From contig CALCTA010000032.1 in NCBI GenBank assembly GCA_937893945.1, forward strand, positions 1 to 18,886: a stretch of DNA of 18,886 bases, given 5' to 3'. The position numbers were made by a program, and so were the translations under genes. Positions within the stretch are counted from its first letter, which is position 1, and every line of letters begins with the position of its first letter. The DNA is from an uncultured Clostridia bacterium. GTDB taxonomy: Bacteria > Bacillota > Clostridia > Oscillospirales > CAG-272. This document shows positions 16,529 through 18,886 of this stretch, in pieces. The notes beneath the pieces are model-generated. The model was not told where the DNA came from. It worked only from the letters and a program-made list of their open reading frames with translations, and made no database searches.

Positions 16529-16630
16529 CAGCACCACGGGAGTACGGCGAAATCTTAATCGCAGCGGCTACTTTTCGTCGGTGTATAATGGAAACAACGG
16601 ACGGCGTCCGAAAAATTTAGGAGGCGAATT

Positions 16631-16927
16631 ATGAGCGTTAAAGCAAAAGCAAGCAGAGCACCGAGTTCCTTGGAGACTACGCTATTGAAGGTCGAGAGAG
16701 TGCAGGGGGTTATATACTGCCTGATAGAGTTGAGGATATTTGAGAATATCGCTTATTGTATCTCAATTTCCGGAGAAGAGTTTTCAGCAGAGCTTGTCGG
16801 AGATGACCCGATAGCTGCCGAGAAGCTGTTTGATCTCGTTCAGAGCGAGGGCGTTCCTGCATATCAGCTGTTTGATATCGTCAGCGACAAGAAGCGCGAG
16901 GCGGCAGAGAAGATAGGAAATATTTGA
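16631..16927 (+). CDS. Small protein resembling the DUF6514 family
   Basis: A 98-residue cytoplasmic protein of unknown function. The arrangement of a first strand pair (GVIYCLIELRIFENIAYCISIS), a variable middle and a C-terminal EKLFDLVQSEGVPAYQLFDIVSD segment resembles the short Clostridia proteins grouped as DUF6514, which end in a (S/A)xxxLxDIVxD-type motif. That assignment is from memory and moderate. AGGAGG (16619-16624) lies 6 nt before the ATG, so translation is well supported. No catalytic motif is seen. It precedes nrdR by about 150 nt, with a promoter between them, so the two may be separate units. Possible NrdR boxes lie on both sides of it. Confidence 0.7.
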   Translation: MSVKAKASRAPSSLETTLLKVERVQGVIYCLIELRIFENIAYCISISGEEFSAELVGDDPIAAEKLFDLVQSEGVPAYQLFDIVSDKKREAAEKIGNI

Positions 16928-16932
16928 ATAAA

Positions 16933-16948
16933 ACACTACATATTGTGT
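16933..16948. promoter_or_regulatory. NrdR box upstream of nrdR
   Basis: ACACTACATATTGTGT matches the NrdR-box consensus acaCwAtATaTwGtgt at 15 of 16 positions. It begins 6 bp after the stop codon of the preceding gene and lies 50 bp before the nrdR -35. A weaker half-site (ACACAATTTT, from 16974) begins 41 bp later, next to the -35. This points to autoregulation of nrdR. Confidence 0.6.
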
Positions 16949-16998
16949 TTAAAGCGCAAAAAAGTGCCTAAAAAACACAATTTTCGGCAAAAAAGCTC

Positions 16999-17027
16999 TT
17001 TACTTTTTTGAAAAAATATGCTAAAAT
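16999..17027 (+). promoter_or_regulatory. nrdR: Promoter for nrdR
   Basis: TTTACT (16999-17004), 17-nt spacer, TAAAAT (17022-17027) with an extended -10 TG at 17019-17020. Transcription would begin near 17034, about 42 nt before the start codon. Confidence 0.6.
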
Positions 17028-17075
17028 GTATCGTAAAGAAATAATAGAAGCGCCGAAAGGCACGAGGTGAAAAAT

Positions 17076-17522
17076 ATGAAATGTCCCGTTTGCGGATTTG
17101 CGGATAGCAAGGTCATCGACTCAAGACACGTTGAGGAGGGCAACAGCATCCGTCGCAGAAGAGAATGTCTTGCATGCCAGAAGAGATACACTACATTTGA
17201 GATAGTTGAAACCGTACAGATAATCGTTACGAAAAAGAATGGAACGAAGGAGCTTTTTGACAGAAACAAGCTGCTCTCAGGTCTCCTTAAGGCTTGTCAG
17301 AAGCGTCCTGTCAATGCTGAGGACATCGCTGTAGAGATAGAGTCCGAGCTGCAAAATTCTTTGAGGACCGAAATAAGCACGGGCGAGATAGGCGAGATGG
17401 TCATGGTCAAGCTCAAGGAGAAGGACGAGGTCGCGTACGTGCGCTTTGCCTCGGTCTACCGTGAGTTCAAGGACATCGAGACCTTTATGGCAGAGCTTCG
17501 CAGACTTCAGGCGAGTAACTGA
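17076..17522 (+). CDS. nrdR: Transcriptional repressor NrdR
   Basis: NrdR senses ATP/dATP through an ATP-cone and represses ribonucleotide reductase genes. The 148-residue protein has the N-terminal zinc ribbon C3-P-V-C6 and C31-L-A-C34, separated by the family stretch DSKVIDSRHVEEGNSIRRRREC, followed by QKRYTTFEIVE. The ATP-cone covers about residues 46-136 (IIVTKKNGTKELFDRNKLLSG, then the end VAYVRFASVYREFKD). I chose ATG 17076: GAGGTG lies 6 nt upstream and NrdR proteins begin MKCP; the in-frame GTG at 17067 overlaps that ribosome binding site. No ribonucleotide reductase gene is in the window. A near-perfect NrdR box lies upstream, so it may control itself. Confidence 0.96.
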   Translation: MKCPVCGFADSKVIDSRHVEEGNSIRRRRECLACQKRYTTFEIVETVQIIVTKKNGTKELFDRNKLLSGLLKACQKRPVNAEDIAVEIESELQNSLRTEISTGEIGEMVMVKLKEKDEVAYVRFASVYREFKDIETFMAELRRLQASN

Positions 17523-17605
17523 GAAGGAATAAAAAAGACACGGTCGAATGGCGCGTACCATAAAGGATATTTTTAGAGCAATAGATTATGTTACATAAAG
17601 ACATG

Positions 17606-17643
17606 AAAAGGACGAGGAATTATTAAAATTCCTCGTCCTTTTT
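17606..17643. terminator. Bidirectional terminator between nrdR and the cysteine-rich gene
   Basis: A 16-bp perfect stem (17606-17621 with 17627-17642) with a 5-nt loop and T-runs on both strands. It lies 83 nt after the nrdR stop and 28 nt after the stop of the - strand cysteine-rich gene, so it can end both. Confidence 0.92.
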
Positions 17644-17670
17644 ACGCGATTATGAAGAGTAAACTTTATT

Positions 17671-17853
17671 TTAAACAATATTTTCTTCTTTGCCTTTTGG
17701 ATTAAATTCAGGAAAACAAAACAAATAGTAATCGCACTCGTCGCAACAACACTCAAAACCTTGCTCTCCGTTTCCAAGACAACCGGTGGGTTCTCCGGGC
17801 GTAAGTTTTACGTCGGTAATATCTATTACCCTTTCTGGAATATTCTTGCTCAT
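17671..17853 (-). CDS. Cysteine-rich 60-residue protein of unknown function
   Basis: A 60-residue soluble, acidic protein with six cysteines: C25, the run C35-C36-C37, C40 and C46. The spacing CCCxxC followed by DYYLFCFPEF suggests metal binding or a redox role, but I do not recognise the family. A purine-rich GGTAGGGGGAG (17866-17856 on the - strand) just before ATG 17853 is the ribosome binding site. The same frame is open further upstream to about 18,039 with two hydrophobic stretches, but those codons lie in a structured RNA leader with its own terminator, the upstream start would be GTG inside a hairpin arm, and no good ribosome binding site serves it. I therefore start the gene at 17853. 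The intrinsic terminator 21 nt before the ATG means expression needs read-through. Confidence 0.6.
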   Translation of the reverse strand: MSKNIPERVIDITDVKLTPGEPTGCLGNGEQGFECCCDECDYYLFCFPEFNPKGKEENIV

Positions 17854-17873
17854 ATCTCCCCCTACCAGAATAT

Positions 17874-17903
17874 AAAAAAGGTGCGCAACCGAAGCTACGC
17901 ACC
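17874..17903 (-). terminator. UUCG-capped intrinsic terminator before the cysteine-rich gene
   Basis: On the - strand GGTGCGTAGC, loop TTCG, GTTGCGCACC (17903-17880) form a 10-bp stem including G.U pairs with a stable UUCG tetraloop, followed by six T (17879-17874). It directly precedes the ribosome binding site of the cysteine-rich gene, the layout of an attenuator. Confidence 0.85.
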
Positions 17904-18090
17904 GAAAAACGCAAACTCCGATTGTTGCTACACAAAACCAGATAAACGGGATAATGGTATCCGACATACTACCTGTTGGAACTTGCGTTTTTACCAAATT
18001 CAAAAGTAGTATGCCTAAAAAAGGGTATAGTATCCCCACTATAATATAGAAAGACCATTAGCCCTAAAAGTTTATTCGGTTTTGTGTAGC
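17874..18090 (-). ncRNA. Candidate structured RNA: leader attenuator or free small RNA
   Basis: About 217 nt between a strong - strand promoter and an intrinsic terminator. On the RNA: a 14-bp perfect long-range helix joins the very 5' end (18091-18078, TGCTACACAAAACC) to 17939-17926. Inside it are a 6-bp hairpin (TATAGT/ACTATA, 18043-18026), an 8-bp helix (18013-18006 with 17972-17965), and a hairpin CGGATA/TATCC near 17963-17948. AAAAACGCAA (17992-17983), in the loop of the 8-bp helix, pairs with TTGCGTTTTT (17914-17905) outside the long helix, so the two cross as a pseudoknot. I cannot match it to a known family; the raiA motif RNA and other Clostridia orphan RNAs should be compared. The function is unknown. 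Confidence 0.55.
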
Positions 18091-18096
18091 ATACTA

Positions 18097-18125
18097 ATTA
18101 TATCACGTTTTTTTCGGTTTGTAAA
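18097..18125 (-). promoter_or_regulatory. Sigma-A promoter for the structured RNA and cysteine-rich gene
   Basis: On the - strand TTTACA (18125-18120), a 17-nt spacer and TATAAT (18102-18097) with an extended -10 TG (18105-18104). Transcription would start near 18090, at the first base pairs of the long helix of the candidate RNA. Confidence 0.78.
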
Positions 18126-18174
18126 CACATTTAGTGAGATTTTGCAAAATTACCTTTCGGCAATTGAAAAATCT

Positions 18175-18258
18175 TCTCTTTACGCAAGAGAGCATTTTTA
18201 TGCTCATCTTTCCTTGTCGCTTTTTCTGACAAGCACTGCATTTGTGTTCACAAATGCA
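18175..18258. repeat. Cluster of short hairpins
   Basis: Four inverted repeats in a row: TCTCTT/AAGAGA (18175-18191), GAGCAT/ATGCTC (18190-18205), CTTGTC/GACAAG (18213-18233) and TGCATTTGTG/CACAAATGCA (18237-18258). The tyrS terminator follows directly. None has a clear T-tail on its own. Confidence 0.45.
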
Positions 18259-18294
18259 AAAATACGGCATACCTCTCCCGAGATATACCGTATT
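18256..18294 (-). terminator. tyrS: Intrinsic terminator after tyrS
   Basis: On the - strand AATACGG (18294-18288) pairs with CCGTATT (18267-18261), extended by an inner TAT/ATA after a bulge, and is followed by a T-run (18260-18256). It lies about 57 nt beyond the tyrS stop. Confidence 0.7.
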
Positions 18295-18350
18295 ATTACA
18301 AAAATGTCCTTTAGGGTATGCCCCTAAAACCGTCTTTTTATGTTTGCCGA

Positions 18351-18886
18351 TTATTTAGCAATTATCTTAACGAAAGTCTTTTTGCCCTTTCGGAAGAGCT
18401 TGCCCTCTGCGAGATCTGCCTTGGTGTAAGAAGTCTTGAAATCTGTTATCTTGACGTCGTCAACCGTAACGCCGCCCTGCTGGATAGCAGTGCGTGCCTC
18501 GGACTTGGACTTTACGAGTCCTGCCTTTACCATAACAGAGCCGATATCTATCTGTCCTTCAACTATGCCGCCTGTGAAGTCAGCGTCGGTAAGAACGAAC
18601 TCGGGAGCGTCTGCCGCACCGCCTGCGCTGAAGAGCGAGCGAGCCTGAGCCTGAGCCTTTGCCGCTTCCTCTTCACCGTGAACGAGCTTGGTAAGCTCAA
18701 ACGCGAGGATCTCCTTAGCGGTGTTGAGCTGAGCGCCCTCCCAGGAGTCCATCTTGTCGATCTCCTCAAGGGGAAGGAATGTGAGCATTCTGATGCACTT
18801 GAGAACGTCAGCGTCAGCAACGTTTCTCCAGTACTGGTAGAAGTCGTAGGGAGGTGTCTTTTCGGGATCAAGCCATACTGCACCCG
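18351..18886 (-). CDS. tyrS: Tyrosyl-tRNA synthetase, C-terminal part
   Basis: TyrRS attaches tyrosine to tRNA(Tyr). About 177 C-terminal residues are present and the frame runs off the right edge. The first visible residues, WLDPEKTPPYDFYQYWRNV followed by ADADVLKCIRML, are the stretch directly after the KMSKS-type loop of bacterial TyrRS; the catalytic HIGH and KMSKS motifs lie outside the window. FLPLEEID and QLNTAKEILAFELTKLVHG follow, then the anticodon-arm S4 domain (IDIGSVMVKAGLVKSKSEAR, QQGGVTVDDVKI) and the end KLFRKGKKTFVKIIAK. The stop is at 18351-18353 and is followed by an intrinsic terminator. Nothing unusual is seen in the part present. Confidence 0.95.
   Translation of the reverse strand, partial: GAVWLDPEKTPPYDFYQYWRNVADADVLKCIRMLTFLPLEEIDKMDSWEGAQLNTAKEILAFELTKLVHGEEEAAKAQAQARSLFSAGGAADAPEFVLTDADFTGGIVEGQIDIGSVMVKAGLVKSKSEARTAIQQGGVTVDDVKITDFKTSYTKADLAEGKLFRKGKKTFVKIIAK

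Larger units (their letters stand above)
16252..16630. other. Divergent regulatory region with no gene
   Basis: 379 bp between the - strand membrane peptide gene and the + strand DUF6514-like gene. It holds the - strand promoter (16342-16370), a pair of NrdR-box-like sites (16481-16528), a TATAAT at 16584-16589 without a good -35, and a CGGACGGCGTCCG palindrome at about 16600. No coding frame with a ribosome binding site is seen. Confidence 0.6.

Noticed and set aside
16582..16589. TATAAT as a full promoter for the DUF6514-like gene
   Set aside because: The -10 is perfect, but no -35 is seen at 16-18 nt and the TG is not in the extended -10 position, so I list it only in the intergenic description.
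17854..18039. Two-helix membrane N-terminal extension fused to the cysteine-rich protein, starting at GTG 18039 or ATG 17967
   Set aside because: The GTG lies in a hairpin arm, no convincing ribosome binding site is present, and the region carries a terminator and long pairings typical of an RNA leader. It is kept only as an alternative to test.
17926..18091. The 14-bp inverted repeat as ends of a small transposable element
   Set aside because: The repeats do not border target-site duplications or a transposase, and the promoter and terminator placement fits an RNA better.

Overview
The window looks like a join of two unrelated genomes, with a short unplaced stretch between them. Positions 1 to about 7,870 read as a euryarchaeon, most likely a Methanomicrobiales methanogen of the Methanocorpusculum type (inference from gene types, codon use and archaeal promoter form). 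Positions from about 8,040 to the end read as a low-to-medium GC Clostridia bacterium, probably of the Oscillospiraceae/Ruminococcaceae type: bacterial RNase P RNA, Mfd, NrdR, an ECF thiamine transporter under a TPP riboswitch, consensus sigma-A promoters and strong Shine-Dalgarno sites. Codon choice switches at the join. The left half uses many TTA (Leu), CCG (Pro) and ATC (Ile) codons and almost no ATA; the right half uses ATA (Ile) and CCC (Pro) heavily. Both genes at the join, adenine deaminase and pyruvate phosphate dikinase, are cut off at their 5' and 3' sides respectively, so an assembly or amplification chimera is the simplest explanation.

Archaeal half: a tight + strand cluster of gatA (3' part), gatB, topA (type IA topoisomerase with a long C-terminal tail) and a TrmJ-type tRNA 2'-O-methyltransferase, with 1 to 6 nt between genes. 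Converging on it from the - strand are a small secreted protein of unknown function, with its own TATA box, and adenine deaminase, whose first residues are lost at the junction.

Junction: about 160 bp (roughly 7,880-8,037) fits neither neighbouring protein.

Bacterial half: the first 156 codons of ppdK (- strand) diverge from a + strand run of pth, mfd and a lipoprotein of the parvulin (PpiC/SurA/PrsA) class. A TPP riboswitch with an intrinsic terminator then controls thiT. Next come rnpB with a near-perfect promoter, a bidirectional terminator shared with a convergent two-helix membrane peptide gene, a small DUF6514-like gene, nrdR, a tiny cysteine-rich protein gene on the - strand, and the C-terminal part of tyrS (- strand).

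Two observations in the bacterial half stand out. First, the - strand leader before the cysteine-rich gene (about 18,090 to 17,874) has a sigma-A promoter at one end, a UUCG-capped intrinsic terminator just before the ribosome binding site at the other, and several long inverted repeats between them, two of which cross as a pseudoknot. It looks like a structured RNA: either a cis-acting attenuator or a free-standing small RNA. Second, sites that closely match the NrdR box lie upstream of nrdR and upstream of the small gene before it, suggesting autoregulation and an unexpected member of the NrdR regulon.
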